A stretch of 64,000 nucleotides of DNA from Streptomyces nigra (GCF_003074055.1 NZ_CP029043.1:3774501-3838500); one strand, 5' to 3'; positions 17,114 to 27,555 are shown, numbered from the stretch's first letter. The notes: a model not told the origin generated them from the letters alone. Made by a program: numbers and translations.

Positions 17114-18208
17114 TCAGCTCTCGCCGTCCTCGTCGTCCTCACCGAGAAGGCTCTTCTGGAGCGCAAGCTTCTCCCCCGGAGCGAGCGTGCTGAGGATCCG
17201 CTCCAGGTCCTCCGGAGAGGCGAACTCGACGGTGATCTTGCCCTTCTTCTGCCCAAGCTCGACCTTCACCCGCGTCTCGAAACGATCCGAGAGACGAGTC
17301 GCCAGGTCGGACAGCGCCGGCGAGGGCACCGACCCGGCCCGCGGACCCTTGGAGCGAGGAGCCTTCTGCGGGCGCGAGCCCATCAGCGTCACGATCTCCT
17401 CGACGGACCGGACGGAGAGGCCCTCGGCCACCACACGGTAGGCAAGCCGCTCCTGCTCCTCCGGGTCATCGACCGAGAGGAGAGCCCGGGCATGCCCGGC
17501 GGAGAGCACACCGGCCGCCACACGGTTCTGCACCTTGGGCGACAGCTTCAGCAGACGCAGCGTGTTGGAGACCTGCGGACGGGACCGGCCGATGCGGTCC
17601 GCCAGCTGGTCGTGCGTGCAGTTGAAGTCCTTCAGCAGCTGGTCGTAAGCCGCCGCCTCTTCGATCGGGTTCAGCTGCGCGCGGTGCAGGTTCTCCAGGA
17701 GGGCGTCCAGGAGAAGCTTCTCGTCGTCCGTGGCCCGCACGATCGCCGGGATCGCTTCGAGGCCGGCCTCACGGCAAGCCCGCCAGCGCCGCTCGCCCAT
17801 GATGAGCTCGTAGCGGGAGGGACCGAGCTGACGTACGACGATCGGCTGGAGAAGACCGACCTCCTGGATGGAGGTGACGAGTTCCTGCAGAGCGTCCTCG
17901 TCAAAGATCTCTCGCGGCTGACGCGGGTTGGGTGTGATCTCGTCGAGAGGGATCTCGGCGAAGTGGGCACCCATGGGAGCCGAGGGCGTCTCGGCGGAGC
18001 TGTGCGAGGGCAGCTCCTCTGTTTCACGTGAAACAGGCGGCAAGGTCGCCACCTTGGCCGCGGCCACACCGCGGTCACTCAGCACCGGAGCAGCAGCCGA
18101 CGTACCGGCACTGCCACCCAGCGCCGGCGGAGGCACGGTCTTCTCCGTCGGGGCAGCAGGGATCAGCGCGCCAAGACCACGGCCCAACCCCCTCCGTCGC
18201 TCGCTCAC
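17114..18208 (-). CDS. parB: Chromosome partitioning protein ParB
   Basis: A 364-residue CTP-dependent DNA clamp that loads at parS and spreads around oriC. The N-terminus is basic ([14 protein letters not shown]). The CTPase domain has NPRQPRE and [13 protein letters not shown] (the ParB box). The helix-turn-helix region includes [18 protein letters not shown], and a dimerisation domain closes the chain. A perfect parS is translated as VSRET in the N-terminal linker. The start overlaps the parA stop by 4 bases. Confidence 0.97.
   Translation of the reverse strand: MSERRRGLGRGLGALIPAAPTEKTVPPPALGGSAGTSAAAPVLSDRGVAAAKVATLPPVSRETEELPSHSSAETPSAPMGAHFAEIPLDEITPNPRQPREIFDEDALQELVTSIQEVGLLQPIVVRQLGPSRYELIMGERRWRACREAGLEAIPAIVRATDDEKLLLDALLENLHRAQLNPIEEAAAYDQLLKDFNCTHDQLADRIGRSRPQVSNTLRLLKLSPKVQNRVAAGVLSAGHARALLSVDDPEEQERLAYRVVAEGLSVRSVEEIVTLMGSRPQKAPRSKGPRAGSVPSPALSDLATRLSDRFETRVKVELGQKKGKITVEFASPEDLERILSTLAPGEKLALQKSLLGEDDEDGES
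18021..18034. other. parS site (perfect), inside parB
   Basis: GTTTCACGTGAAAC in the N-terminal linker codons of parB, read as VSRET. Confidence 0.93.
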
Positions 18209-19278
18209 TGGATCCCCTCCACCATGTTCGGGTTGCTCTGGGCCCCGATATGGGCCTGCGTCGGGTCGTAGTTCACGCCGACGCCCCTCAGAGCGATTTC
18301 TCGTGCCGCCTCAAGATAAGACAGGGCACCGCTCGATCCAGGATCGTAGGTCAGTACCGTCTGCCCGTAGCTCGGCGCCTCGGAGATACGGACCGAGCGA
18401 GGAATACTCGTCCGCAGCACCTCCTCACCGAAGTGGGTGCGCACCTCGTCCGCGACCTGTGACGCGAGCCGGGTCCGGCCGTCGTACATGGTGAGCAGGA
18501 TCGTCGAGACATGCAGGGCGGGGTTGAGGTGTCCTCGGACCAGGTCGACGTTGCGCAGGAGCTGACCCAGGCCCTCCAGCGCGTAGTACTCGCACTGGAT
18601 CGGGATGAGGACTTCCTGCCCTGCCACCAGCGCGTTGACCGTGAGCAGGCCGAGCGAGGGCGGGCAGTCGATGAGGATGTAGTCCAAGGGCTGCTCGTAC
18701 GCCTTGATGGCCCGCTCCAGCCGGCTCTCCCGCGCCACCAGCGAGACCAGCTCGATCTCCGCACCGGCGAGATCGATCGTGGCCGGGGCGCAGAAGAGTC
18801 CCTCGACATCGGGGACCGGCTGGACGACTTCGGAGAGCGGCTTGCTCTCCACCAGTACGTCGTAGATCGAGGGAACCTCGGCGTGGTGGTCGATTCCCAG
18901 AGCCGTGGAGGCGTTGCCCTGCGGGTCGAGGTCGATGACCAGCACACGGCCGCCGTGCAGAGCCAGGGACGCGGCAAGGTTGACGGTGGTCGTCGTCTTC
19001 CCTACGCCGCCCTTCTGGTTGGCGACAACGATGACACGGGTCTGCTCAGGCCGTGGCAGACCCTCGCCGGCGCGGCCCAGAGCTTCCACCGCCAATTGGG
19101 CAGCACGACCGATGGGAGTGTCGTCCATCGGGGGCGGTGTTTCACGTGAAACATCCTCCCCCATTGACTCGGTACGGGGACCGGGGACCGGATCGGTCAT
19201 CGGTCCCGCGATGTTGGCGTCGGACCGCAAGGATTCACTCTCCTCGACTTCAGGCTCGCAATGAACAGAGCCTCCCAT
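18205..19278 (-). CDS. parA: Chromosome partitioning ATPase ParA
   Basis: A 357-residue deviant Walker ATPase that segregates ParB-parS complexes, in Streptomyces mainly during sporulation and at hyphal tips. The deviant Walker A is [16 protein letters not shown] and the switch regions are [10 protein letters not shown] and DCPPSLG. The ATG at 19278 ([11 protein letters not shown]) is preferred. An in-frame GTG at 19485 would add 69 poorly conserved residues (MFHVKRRSLL...) translated through a parS. Neither start has a strong ribosome-binding site, so the start is uncertain. It is operonic with parB. Confidence 0.95.
   Translation of the reverse strand: MGGSVHCEPEVEESESLRSDANIAGPMTDPVPGPRTESMGEDVSRETPPPMDDTPIGRAAQLAVEALGRAGEGLPRPEQTRVIVVANQKGGVGKTTTTVNLAASLALHGGRVLVIDLDPQGNASTALGIDHHAEVPSIYDVLVESKPLSEVVQPVPDVEGLFCAPATIDLAGAEIELVSLVARESRLERAIKAYEQPLDYILIDCPPSLGLLTVNALVAGQEVLIPIQCEYYALEGLGQLLRNVDLVRGHLNPALHVSTILLTMYDGRTRLASQVADEVRTHFGEEVLRTSIPRSVRISEAPSYGQTVLTYDPGSSGALSYLEAAREIALRGVGVNYDPTQAHIGAQSNPNMVEGIQ
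19139..19152. other. parS site (perfect), inside parA
   Basis: GTTTCACGTGAAAC in the parA N-terminal linker codons, read as VSRET. Confidence 0.93.
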
Positions 19279-19469
19279 GTCTTCGGTGTCGTGAACCAGT
19301 GAGGCCTGGTGTTCTGTGGAGAAATCCACCTCTGTGGACAACTCCGTGCCCCTCGCGGGGGACGGTTTGTTGTCAGGAGCATCCTCTCCGAGAGAACCGA
19401 GAGGCTTCCGATCTCGAGGTTCGGCAGCAGCGCGGCCGCGGCTGATGATGCCGTGCAACAGTGAGCGAC

Positions 19470-19483
19470 GTTTCACGTGAAAC
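19470..19483. other. parS site (perfect), upstream of parA
   Basis: GTTTCACGTGAAAC in the 298-base gap between rsmG and parA, where the parAB promoters are expected. ParB binding here could affect parAB transcription. Confidence 0.93.
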
Positions 19484-19576
19484 ACGATGCACAGCAGCCG
19501 AGGCCGAACTGTCGCGACACTCCGGCATGGGTAGGTTGGCCAGCTTGTGTGGAGTACGTCTCGTCGTCAGGACGGA

Positions 19577-20293
19577 TCAGCGGCGCCGGCGCGTGCGTCC
19601 CGTCCTGGCGGCCTTGGCGCGCTTCGCCGCGAACCGCACACCGCCCGGGCTCTCTCCGACCTCGACCCGGACAACCGTGGACAGCGGGTCCACGACACCC
19701 TCACCCACATGGAGGATGGACGTGCCTACGGCGCCGAGCTTGCTCAAGGCCGTAGCGGCGCTCTTCAGCTCCTCCTCTGCGGTGTCCCCCTTGAGGGCCA
19801 GCATCTCGCCGTAGGGCCGCAGCAGGGGGATACCCCAGGTCGCCAGCCGGTCCAGCGGAGCCACCGCGCGGGCGGTCACGACATGGACGGGCTGCAGCTT
19901 CCCCATGACCTCTTCGGCACGGCCTCGGACGACGGTCACATGGTCCAGGCCCAGCAGTTCCACGACCTCCGTCAGGAAGGTCGTCCGCCGCAGGAGAGGC
20001 TCCAGCAGGGTGATCTTCAGGTCCTCCCGGACGAGGGCCAGCGGGATACCGGGCAGACCGGCACCCGAGCCCACATCGCACACCGTCACGTTCTCGGGCA
20101 CGACCTCGGAGAGCACCGCGCAGTTCAGGAGATGCCGCGCCCACAGACGAGGCACCTCCCGTGGCCCGATCAGACCACGCTGCACACCCGCCTCGGCGAG
20201 CAGTTCGGCGTAGCGGACCGCGTCCGCGAAGCGATCGCCGAACACTTCACGTGCCTGCTCGGGCGCGGGGGGAAGCTCCGCTGCCTCCGTCAC
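19577..20293 (-). CDS. rsmG: 16S rRNA (guanine527-N7)-methyltransferase RsmG
   Basis: A 238-residue cytoplasmic enzyme that methylates N7 of G527 in 16S rRNA using S-adenosylmethionine. The SAM loop is CDVGSGAGLPGIPLALV (about 73-89), with the GidB segments RAVAPLDRLATW and the Arg/Lys-rich C-terminal end. It sits between jag and parA as in most actinobacteria. Loss of RsmG gives low-level streptomycin resistance in Streptomyces. Confidence 0.95.
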   Translation of the reverse strand: MTEAAELPPAPEQAREVFGDRFADAVRYAELLAEAGVQRGLIGPREVPRLWARHLLNCAVLSEVVPENVTVCDVGSGAGLPGIPLALVREDLKITLLEPLLRRTTFLTEVVELLGLDHVTVVRGRAEEVMGKLQPVHVVTARAVAPLDRLATWGIPLLRPYGEMLALKGDTAEEELKSAATALSKLGAVGTSILHVGEGVVDPLSTVVRVEVGESPGGVRFAAKRAKAARTGRTRRRR

Positions 20294-20413
20294 GGGGACC
20301 GTCCTTCCGTACGGTGCGGCGCACCGGGCGCCTGCACCAGAACCACGAGAACTATCGCTGACAAAGTTCGGCCCCGCCTGCGGGCAGACGGGGCCGGGAG
20401 AACGTAAGGCCGA

Positions 20414-20926
20414 TCAGACGGGCAGAACGACGACGAACCGCTGCGGCTCCTCGCCCTCGGACTCGCTGCGCAGCCCCGCCGACTTCACCGCGTCGTGCAC
20501 GACCTTGCGCTCGAACGGCGTCATCGGCTTCAGCTTGACCGGCTCGCCGGAGCTCTTGACCTCGGCGGCGGCCTTGGCACCCAACTCGGAGAGCTCGGCA
20601 CGCTTCTTGGCGCGGTAGCCCGCGATGTCCAGCATCAGGCGGCTGCGGTCCCCGGTCTCCCGGTGGACGGCGAGACGCGTGAGCTCCTGCAGCGCCTCCA
20701 GCACCTCGCCGTCACGCCCGACCAGCTTCTGCAGGTCGCGGCCGCCGGCGTCGCTGATGATCGACACAGCGGCGCGGTCGGCCTCGACGTCCATGTCGAT
20801 GTCGCCGTCGAGATCGGCGATGTCCAGCAGACCCTCGAGGTAGTCCGCCGCGATCTCGCCCTCCTGCTCCAGGCGGGTCAGGGTGTCTGCACCCTCGGCG
20901 GCGGCGGAGGTGGTGCCTTCCGTCAC
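20414..20926 (-). CDS. jag: Jag/KhpB-type RNA-binding protein (KH and R3H domains)
   Basis: A 170-residue cytoplasmic protein. The KH domain (about 40-100) includes LQKLVGRDGEVLEALQELTR, and the R3H domain (about 105-170) includes RAELSELGAKAAAEV and MTPFERKVVHDAVKS. It lies 15 bases after yidC in the same direction. The family binds RNA and is linked to cell-wall control in other bacteria; its role here is inferred from family. Confidence 0.92.
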   Translation of the reverse strand: MTEGTTSAAAEGADTLTRLEQEGEIAADYLEGLLDIADLDGDIDMDVEADRAAVSIISDAGGRDLQKLVGRDGEVLEALQELTRLAVHRETGDRSRLMLDIAGYRAKKRAELSELGAKAAAEVKSSGEPVKLKPMTPFERKVVHDAVKSAGLRSESEGEEPQRFVVVLPV

Positions 20927-20941
20927 GGGATGGGCTCCTTC

Positions 20942-22201
20942 TTACTTCTTGGACGGGGACTTGGGGCGCTGCGGTCCGCCCTTGCGCTGACCGGACTGGG
21001 CCTTGCTGCGGCCCTGGCCGGACGACTTCTGCGCGGGCTTCTTGGCCGCGGCGGGCTTGGCGTCCTCGGGCGCGTCGGACTTCGTCAGCGACGTCGGCTC
21101 GTCGCCCTGCTTCTGGGCCTGGCGCTGCGACTTGCTCTGGCGCTTCGGCTGCTGGCGCCGGGGAGCACCACCGGCCGGCGTGCCGTCCTCGGTCACGGTG
21201 GCGACGGCGCCCTCGCTCTTGATCACGGTGCCGTCGGGCTGCGCCGCGAGGTTCGCCTTGGACAGACTGTTGATGAACTTGCGCTCGTACTCGTTGCGGT
21301 CACGGCCCTTGGCGACGATCGCCTTGACGATGGCCTTCTCGCCCCGGCCGCGGACCTTGCCGTGCTGCGTGACGCGCTTGGTCAGACGCTCCAGGTAGGC
21401 GGCCTGAGCCTTGGAACCCGGGGTCGGGTTGTTGTGGATGACGTACATCTGCTGGCCCATGGTCCACACGTTGGTGGTCAGCCAGTAGACGAGGACACCG
21501 ACGGGGAAGTTGATGCCGAAGATGGCGAACATGACCGGGAAGATGTACATGAGCATCTTCTGCTGCTGCATGAACGGCGTCTTCACCGTGGTGTCGACGT
21601 TCTTCGTCATCAGCTGGCGCTGCGTGTAGAACTGCGACGCCGACATCAGGACGATCATGACCGCGGTGACGATGCGGACCGTGGTCAGCGAGGCGTCGAG
21701 CGCGGCGACGTCAGAGCTGCTGTCGGTGAACTTCGCCGCCAGCGGAGCCCCGAAGATGTGCGCCTTCTGCGCGCTCTCCAGCAGGCTCTGGTTGATGACA
21801 CCGACGGTGTCGTTGTTCGCGATGCTGTTGAGCACGTGATACAGGGCGAAGAAGAACGGCGACTGCGCCAGGATGGGAAGGCACGAGGAGAGCGGGTTGG
21901 TGCCCGTCTCCTTGTACAGCTTCATCATCTCTTCGGACTGACGCTGCTTGTCGTTCTTGTAGCGCTCCTGGATCTTCTTCATCTCGGGCTGGAGCGTCTG
22001 CATGGCCCGGGTCGCCTTGATCTGCTTCACGAAGAGCGGGATCAGGCAGATACGGATCAGGATCACCAGGGACACGATGGACAGGCCCCAGGCCCATCCG
22101 GTGTCCTCGCCGAAGATGGCGCCGTACACCGAGTGGAACTGGACGATGACCCATGAGACGGGTGTCGTGATGAAGCTGAAGAGGCTGGCAATCGTGTCCA
22201 C
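20942..22201 (-). CDS. yidC: Membrane protein insertase YidC
   Basis: A 419-residue Oxa1/YidC insertase that places proteins in the cytoplasmic membrane. The five-helix core runs from residue 1 to about 265 (it starts [20 protein letters not shown] and includes [20 protein letters not shown]). A long basic Lys/Arg/Gln tail of about 120 residues may bind ribosomes. The GTG start is 3 bases after the yidD stop. Confidence 0.95.
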   Translation of the reverse strand: MDTIASLFSFITTPVSWVIVQFHSVYGAIFGEDTGWAWGLSIVSLVILIRICLIPLFVKQIKATRAMQTLQPEMKKIQERYKNDKQRQSEEMMKLYKETGTNPLSSCLPILAQSPFFFALYHVLNSIANNDTVGVINQSLLESAQKAHIFGAPLAAKFTDSSSDVAALDASLTTVRIVTAVMIVLMSASQFYTQRQLMTKNVDTTVKTPFMQQQKMLMYIFPVMFAIFGINFPVGVLVYWLTTNVWTMGQQMYVIHNNPTPGSKAQAAYLERLTKRVTQHGKVRGRGEKAIVKAIVAKGRDRNEYERKFINSLSKANLAAQPDGTVIKSEGAVATVTEDGTPAGGAPRRQQPKRQSKSQRQAQKQGDEPTSLTKSDAPEDAKPAAAKKPAQKSSGQGRSKAQSGQRKGGPQRPKSPSKK

Positions 22202-22204
22202 TAA

Positions 22205-22558
22205 TCATGCTCCTTGGGCATGGGGCGAGGTCTCTGCGGCCGGGCTCGAAGGAACATTCTCTTCAATGGCCGTTTCGGCGGCGGAGGGCCCGCCCTTGCG
22301 TGCGCGCCATGCGTTGCGCAGCAGCTCGTGCCACCGCGGACGCTTGCGCGGCGGGACATGGTCCACACCGCCCAGTGACCACGGGTTGCATCGCAGGATG
22401 CGCCAGGCGGTGAGCGCCGTGCCCTTGATCGCACCGTGCCGGTCGATGGCCGTGTACCCGTAGTGGGAACACGACGGGTAGTACTTGCACACCGGGCCCA
22501 GCAACGGACTGATGGTCCACTGGTACAGCTTGATCAGAGCCAGCAGCGGGTACTTCAT
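22205..22558 (-). CDS. yidD: Membrane protein insertion efficiency factor YidD
   Basis: A 117-residue small protein with the YidD core ([27 protein letters not shown], and [20 protein letters not shown]), including the conserved Cys residues. The C-terminal 40 residues are a charged, variable tail. It assists YidC-dependent insertion. It overlaps rnpA by 4 bases and ends 3 bases before yidC. Confidence 0.93.
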   Translation of the reverse strand: MKYPLLALIKLYQWTISPLLGPVCKYYPSCSHYGYTAIDRHGAIKGTALTAWRILRCNPWSLGGVDHVPPRKRPRWHELLRNAWRARKGGPSAAETAIEENVPSSPAAETSPHAQGA

Positions 22559-22926
22559 CGCGCGCCCCCTCCCAGGAGCCGCTGCAGAGCGGCGTCCAGG
22601 TCTCGGGCCAGCTGTGCATGGTCGGCGTCACCCGAACCGGGTAGCGCTCGTACGACTACCAGGCTACCGGGGGGCAGCTGGTCGACTCGATCGCGCATCA
22701 GATGGCGAAGCCTGCGCTTCACCTTGTTCCGCACGACTGCACCACCCACGGCCTTGCTCACGACGAAACCCGCACGCGTCGGGGGAGCGCTCTCCCCAGG
22801 CGCATGCGGGTCCGTGGCACCGCTACGAAGATGGACGACGAGGTGCGGGCGTCCAGCCCGACGCCCTCGTCGTACCGCGGTCGCGAAGTCCTCGCGCCGC
22901 CTCAGCCGGTTCTCGGTGGGCAGCAC
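22555..22926 (-). CDS. rnpA: Ribonuclease P protein component
   Basis: A 123-residue basic protein that pairs with the RNase P RNA to mature tRNA 5' ends. It begins [20 protein letters not shown] and carries the signature [18 protein letters not shown] (about 59-76). It lies between rpmH and yidD, the classic arrangement. Confidence 0.95.
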   Translation of the reverse strand: MLPTENRLRRREDFATAVRRGRRAGRPHLVVHLRSGATDPHAPGESAPPTRAGFVVSKAVGGAVVRNKVKRRLRHLMRDRVDQLPPGSLVVVRALPGSGDADHAQLARDLDAALQRLLGGGAR

Positions 22927-22947
22927 GACGGCATGACCTGACCGGGA

Positions 22948-23085
22948 TCAGGCGGACAGACGGGCGCGACCCTTGCTACGGCGGGACGCGAGGATCGCGC
23001 GGCCGGCACGGGTACGCATACGCAGCCGGAAGCCGTGGGTCTTCGCGCGACGACGGTTGTTCGGCTGGAAGGTGCGCTTGCTCAC
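22948..23085 (-). CDS. rpmH: Ribosomal protein L34
   Basis: A 45-residue basic protein read from GTG at 23085: [20 protein letters not shown] and so on to [11 protein letters not shown]. This is the complete L34 sequence pattern of the large ribosomal subunit. The stop is TGA at 22950-22948, 21 bases before rnpA. It is divergent from dnaA, with 383 bases between. Confidence 0.97.
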   Translation of the reverse strand: MSKRTFQPNNRRRAKTHGFRLRMRTRAGRAILASRRSKGRARLSA

Positions 23086-23468
23086 TCGGGGGCTCCAGAA
23101 ATCAATCGGTGGTGGCGGGTGCCGTCCTGGCTGTCACCGTGCGCCCACGAGTAGCTCGCAGTTACGCCCGAGTGCACCGCTATCCGATCACCTGACGTGA
23201 CCTGTGCCCATCGGAGGCAGGCGGCAGCAGCCATCGACAACTCGACCTGGTTACGGTACGCGCGGCTACGCCATCCGGTCAAACCAGCCGCGACTGGGGG
23301 ACACTATCCACAGGCTGGGGACAACGACTTGAACCGTACCCGTCGCGCTGACTACCGTGACGGAACTCCGATTCGTTCCCTTGTCCCCCCAGATTCTGAC
23401 TCCACCCGATTGAATCCCGACCCGTCCCACAATCACACGTTCGTGGGACCCGTGAGAGAGCGTGCCCT
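23086..23468. promoter_or_regulatory. rpmH-dnaA divergent promoter region
   Basis: No gene is visible in these 383 bases. They should hold the rpmH and dnaA promoters. Two DnaA-box-like 9-mers lie face to face: CTATCCACA at 23304-23312 and GGGGACAAC at 23317-23325 (inverse GTTGTCCCC). DnaA binding to its own promoter is known in Streptomyces, so autoregulation is likely. Confidence 0.6.
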
Positions 23469-25457
23469 GTGGCTGACGTACCTGCCGATCTTGCCGCAGT
23501 GTGGCCACGAGTACTCGAGCAGCTCCTCGGTGAGGGCCGCGGGCAGGGTGTGGAGGCGAAGGACGAGCACTGGATCCGGCGCTGCCAGCCCCTCGCGCTG
23601 GTCGCCGACACCGCACTGCTCGCCGTACCGAACGAATTCGCGAAGGGCGTACTGGAGGGCCGGCTGGCCCCGGTCGTCAGCGAGACCCTGACCCGTGAGT
23701 GCGGGCGCCCGATCCGTATCGCGATCACCGTCGACGACTCGGCGGGCGAGCCCCCGGCCCCGCCGACGCCCTCGTCCCAGCAGCCGCCGCAGTCACAGCA
23801 GTCCCCTCAGTCCTCCCCGCCCCGCTACGAGGAGCCGGAGCTCCCGTCGTACGAGGGCTACGGCCGGCACCGCGCCGACGACCACCGGTCCGACCCGCTG
23901 CCGAACGCGCGTCCGGCCTACCCGGGCGAGTACCAGCGGTCCGAGCCCGCGCCGGGCAGCTGGCCGCGCCCGTCCCAGGACGACTACGGCTGGCAGCAGC
24001 AGCGCCTGGGCTTCCCGGAGCGGGACCCGTACGCCTCGCCGCAGGAGTCCTACGGCCAGGAGTCGTACGGCCAGGACTCCTACGGCTCCCCGTCCCAGGA
24101 CTACCGGCCGCAGCCGGTGGAGCGGTCGTCGTACGACGGGCACCGCCCCGACCACGACCAGCACCGCTCGGATCACCGGTCGGACCGCCGCTCGGACCAC
24201 CGCTCCGAGTACGAGCAGAAGCGACCCGACTACGAGCAGCAGCGCCCGGACTACGACCAGCCGCGCTCGGAGTACGACCGCGGTCCGCGCCGCGAACTGC
24301 CCGATCCGCCGCCCGGCTCCGGTCATGTGCACCGCGGCGGGCCGGTCGGCTCGAACCTGCCGGCCTCCGGTGCCCCCGGCCCGCTCGCCGCGCAGCCCGC
24401 GCCGGCGCCCGGCCCGGGTGAGCCCACCGCGCGGCTGAACCCGAAGTACCTCTTCGACACGTTCGTCATCGGCGCGTCCAACCGCTTCGCGCACGCGGCC
24501 GCGGTGGCCGTCGCCGAGGCGCCGGCGAAGGCGTACAACCCCCTCTTCATCTATGGGGAGTCAGGGCTCGGCAAGACCCACCTGCTGCATGCGATCGGGC
24601 ACTACGCGCGCAGCCTCTACCCCGGCACGCGCGTGCGGTACGTGAGCTCGGAGGAGTTCACGAACGAGTTCATCAACTCGATCCGTGACGGCAAGGGCGA
24701 CAGCTTCCGCAAGCGGTACCGCGAGATGGACATCCTGCTCGTCGACGACATCCAGTTCCTCGCGGACAAGGAGTCGACGCAGGAGGAGTTCTTCCACACC
24801 TTCAACACGCTCCACAACGCGAACAAGCAGATCGTGCTCTCCAGCGACCGGCCGCCCAAGCAGCTGGTGACCCTGGAGGACCGGCTGCGCAACCGCTTCG
24901 AGTGGGGTCTGATCACGGACGTCCAGCCGCCCGAGCTGGAGACCCGGATCGCGATCCTGCGCAAGAAGGCCGTCCAGGAGCAGCTCAACGCCCCACCGGA
25001 GGTGCTGGAGTTCATCGCCTCCCGGATCTCGCGGAACATCCGTGAGCTGGAGGGCGCGCTGATCCGGGTGACGGCGTTCGCGTCGCTCAACCGGCAGCCG
25101 GTGGACCTGGGCCTGACGGAGATCGTGCTGAAGGACCTGATCCCGGGCGGCGAGGACTCGGCCCCGGAGATCACCTCCACGGCGATCATGGGCGCCACCG
25201 CCGACTACTTCGGGCTCACGGTCGAGGACCTGTGCGGCACCTCGCGCGGCCGGGCGCTCGTCACGGCCCGCCAGATCGCCATGTACCTGTGCCGCGAGCT
25301 GACGGACCTGTCGCTGCCGAAGATCGGCGCGCTCTTCGGTGGCCGCGACCACACCACGGTGATGCACGCCGACCGCAAGATCCGCAATCTGATGGCCGAG
25401 CGGCGCTCCATCTACAACCAGGTCACCGAGCTCACCAACCGCATCAAGAACGGCTGA
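23469..25457 (+). CDS. dnaA: Chromosomal replication initiator DnaA
   Basis: A 662-residue AAA+ initiator that melts oriC. Domain I covers about 1-90. Domain II (about 91-315) is a very long polar linker with imperfect repeats ([43 protein letters not shown]). Domain III has Walker [14 protein letters not shown] and Walker [14 protein letters not shown]. Domain IV has the box-binding [22 protein letters not shown] signature. The size is typical of Streptomyces. The GTG start lies in a region lacking a clear Shine-Dalgarno. A hairpin terminator follows. Confidence 0.98.
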   Translation: MADVPADLAAVWPRVLEQLLGEGRGQGVEAKDEHWIRRCQPLALVADTALLAVPNEFAKGVLEGRLAPVVSETLTRECGRPIRIAITVDDSAGEPPAPPTPSSQQPPQSQQSPQSSPPRYEEPELPSYEGYGRHRADDHRSDPLPNARPAYPGEYQRSEPAPGSWPRPSQDDYGWQQQRLGFPERDPYASPQESYGQESYGQDSYGSPSQDYRPQPVERSSYDGHRPDHDQHRSDHRSDRRSDHRSEYEQKRPDYEQQRPDYDQPRSEYDRGPRRELPDPPPGSGHVHRGGPVGSNLPASGAPGPLAAQPAPAPGPGEPTARLNPKYLFDTFVIGASNRFAHAAAVAVAEAPAKAYNPLFIYGESGLGKTHLLHAIGHYARSLYPGTRVRYVSSEEFTNEFINSIRDGKGDSFRKRYREMDILLVDDIQFLADKESTQEEFFHTFNTLHNANKQIVLSSDRPPKQLVTLEDRLRNRFEWGLITDVQPPELETRIAILRKKAVQEQLNAPPEVLEFIASRISRNIRELEGALIRVTAFASLNRQPVDLGLTEIVLKDLIPGGEDSAPEITSTAIMGATADYFGLTVEDLCGTSRGRALVTARQIAMYLCRELTDLSLPKIGALFGGRDHTTVMHADRKIRNLMAERRSIYNQVTELTNRIKNG

Positions 25458-26359
25458 CCCAGCCCGCCGCCGGCCCGCCAGGGCCGTCCACACACCCTCG
25501 AAGGGCGCCTCCCGGGAGATCCGGAGGCGCCCTTCGTCATGTCCGGCGGCATGCCGCGCGTGCCGGCCCGCGACGGAGGCTGTTCGATTACCTGCCGGGT
25601 TACGGTCTTCCTCCACAGATTCGGCGACTTTCTCGCGTCCACACCCTGGGGACCGGAAAGTTGTCCAGACTGCGTCCACAGGGCGGCCTGTTGAAAGGCC
25701 ATCCGGCCAGGTCAACCGGTTGTGGATTCGTGGACGAACGATCTCCACAGACTGTGGACGACGCGGAGATCCACAGCCTGTGCACGGAGTTGTCCACGGG
25801 CAACCCACAGGCTGGAGCCGGTTGTCCCCAGTGATCCCCAGCTTCTCCACACCGCTGTCCACTGTTCGGCAACGCGACGCGGCTCCTCACCGGGGCGAGT
25901 GAAAGGCGTCACACGAAGGTGCCGGGTTGCCCTGTGGGAAAGGCGGGTAAAGCTGGGGACGGCCCTGGGGAGAAGTCGCCCCTGCCTGTGCACGGGATGT
26001 GCAGAACTTTCCGTTCTCCACAGAAGCGGCCGGTTGTCCACGGCCTCCACCCACAGGACCGGTGGACAAAATCTCGGCCCTGAGCTGGGAAAACGAGGTT
26101 ATCCACGGTATCCACAGGCCCTACTACTACTCCCAACTAGAGAGAGCTGGGAATTCGTTTCGAAGAGGGCCCTGTGCACAACTCGCTGTCCGGCTCCCGG
26201 CTGCCCCACGTCACGACTTGACCCCGAGAGGCACCTACTGTCAGTGGGGTGCGTCAGACTGTTCCCGGTGTCCTTCCCCTCACTGGGGCCGACGACACCG
26301 AGACAGACGACGAAGCCAGGCAGGCCGAGAAGCGCCGGCAACAGCAGGAGGCGGCAACA
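25458..26359. other. oriC: Origin of replication oriC (dnaA-dnaN gap)
   Basis: A 902-base non-coding region with about 18 DnaA-box-like 9-mers in both orientations, mostly between 25608 and 26116. Best matches to TTGTCCACA: TTGTCCACG at 25790-25798 and 26034-26042, TTGTCCACC (inverse strand) at 26061-26069, TCGTCCACA (inverse) at 25753-25761, TTATCCACG at 26099-26107, GTATCCACA at 26108-26116, and TTCTCCACA at 25843-25851 and 26014-26022. No box inside oriC is a perfect consensus. Streptomyces oriC lies exactly between dnaA and dnaN. The dnaN promoter must be in its right part. Confidence 0.95.
25500..25535 (+). terminator. dnaA terminator
   Basis: GAAGGGCGCCTCC (25500-25512) pairs perfectly with GGAGGCGCCCTTC (25523-25535). 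It follows the dnaA stop by 42 bases. Confidence 0.85.
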
Positions 26360-27490
26360 GTGAAGATCCGGGTGGAACGCGACGTACTCGCGGAGGCCGT
26401 GGCCTGGGCGGCGCGCAGCCTCCCGGCCCGTCCGCCGGCGCCTGTCCTCGCCGGCCTCCTCCTGAAGGCCGAGGACGGTCAGCTGAGCCTGTCCAGCTTC
26501 GACTACGAGGTCTCCGCCCGGGTGGGCGTGGAGGCCGAGGTCGAGGAGGAGGGCACCGTGCTGGTGTCCGGCCGCCTCCTCGCGGACATCTGCCGCGCGC
26601 TCCCCAACCGGCCGGTGGAGATCTCCACAGACGGTGTGCGGGCGACCGTGGTCTGCGGCTCCTCGCGCTTCACCCTCCACACCCTGCCGGTGGAGGAGTA
26701 CCCGTCGCTGCCGCAGATGCCCACAGCCACCGGCACCGTCCCCGGTGAGGTCTTCGCCTCCGCCGCCGCCCAGGTCGCCATCGCGGCCGGCCGCGACGAC
26801 ACGCTGCCCGTCCTCACCGGTGTGCGCATCGAGATCGAGGGCGACACCGTCACGCTGGCCTCCACCGACCGGTACCGCTTCGCGGTCCGTGAGTTCCTGT
26901 GGAAGCCGGAGAACCCCGAGGCGTCCGCGGTCGCCCTGGTGCCCGCCAAGACGCTCCTGGACACCGCCAAGGCGCTCACGAGCGGCGACAGCGTCACCCT
27001 GGCGCTCTCCGGCTCCGGTGCGGGCGAGGGCCTCATCGGTTTCGAGGGCGCGGGCCGCCGGACGACGACCCGGCTGCTGGAGGGCGACCTCCCGAAGTAC
27101 CGCACGCTGTTCCCGACGGAGTTCAACTCGGTCGCCGTGATCGAGACGGCGCCCTTCGTCGAGGCCGTCAAGCGCGTGGCCCTGGTCGCCGAGCGGAACA
27201 CGCCGGTGCGGCTGAGCTTCGAGCAGGGCGTGCTCATCCTGGAGGCCGGTTCCAGCGACGACGCACAGGCTGTGGAAAGGGTCGACGCCCAGCTGGACGG
27301 CGACGACATCTCGATCGCCTTCAACCCGACCTTCCTGCTGGACGGCCTGAGCGCGATCGACTCCCCGGTGGCGCAGCTGTCGTTCACGACGTCCACCAAG
27401 CCCGCGCTGCTCAGCGGCAAGCCGGCCCTGGACGCCGAGGCGGACGAGGCCTACAAGTACCTGATCATGCCGGTGCGCCTGAGCGGCTGA
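26360..27490 (+). CDS. dnaN: DNA polymerase III beta subunit (sliding clamp)
   Basis: A 376-residue ring-forming clamp that tethers the replicative polymerase to DNA. It begins MKIRVERDVLAEAVAWAARS and has the three-domain clamp sequence, with DTLPVLTGVRIEIEGD in the middle and the C-terminal YLIMPVRLSG. The GTG at 26360 is chosen because AGGAGG is 9 bases upstream and the conserved N-terminus begins there; an earlier in-frame start lacks conserved sequence. Confidence 0.98.
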   Translation: MKIRVERDVLAEAVAWAARSLPARPPAPVLAGLLLKAEDGQLSLSSFDYEVSARVGVEAEVEEEGTVLVSGRLLADICRALPNRPVEISTDGVRATVVCGSSRFTLHTLPVEEYPSLPQMPTATGTVPGEVFASAAAQVAIAAGRDDTLPVLTGVRIEIEGDTVTLASTDRYRFAVREFLWKPENPEASAVALVPAKTLLDTAKALTSGDSVTLALSGSGAGEGLIGFEGAGRRTTTRLLEGDLPKYRTLFPTEFNSVAVIETAPFVEAVKRVALVAERNTPVRLSFEQGVLILEAGSSDDAQAVERVDAQLDGDDISIAFNPTFLLDGLSAIDSPVAQLSFTTSTKPALLSGKPALDAEADEAYKYLIMPVRLSG

Positions 27491-27511
27491 TCCGGCCGCG
27501 GTCACCGCGGG

Positions 27512-27555
27512 TTGTCCACAGGCCGGGGACGAAGCGGCTCCGGCCTGTGGGGACA
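27512..27555. terminator. dnaN-gnd hairpin containing DnaA boxes
   Basis: CCACAGGCCGG (27516-27526) pairs perfectly with CCGGCCTGTGG (27540-27550). The left arm overlaps a perfect DnaA box, TTGTCCACA (27512-27520), and the right arm overlaps GTCCCCACA on the other strand (27547-27555). It can act as the dnaN terminator and as a DnaA-binding site. Confidence 0.6.

Noticed and set aside
19279..19485. A 69-residue N-terminal extension of ParA from GTG 19485
   Set aside because: Possible, but it has no good ribosome-binding site, is translated through a parS and looks unlike the ParA domain; kept only as an alternative start.
20241..20256. CACTTCACGTGCCTGC as another parS
   Set aside because: Only the CACGTG core and two flanking bases match; too many mismatches for ParB binding.
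24040..24300. Tandem short repeats resembling a CRISPR or VNTR array
   Set aside because: Units are in frame, imperfect and encode the DnaA domain II linker; there are no spacers. No CRISPR array was seen anywhere in the window.
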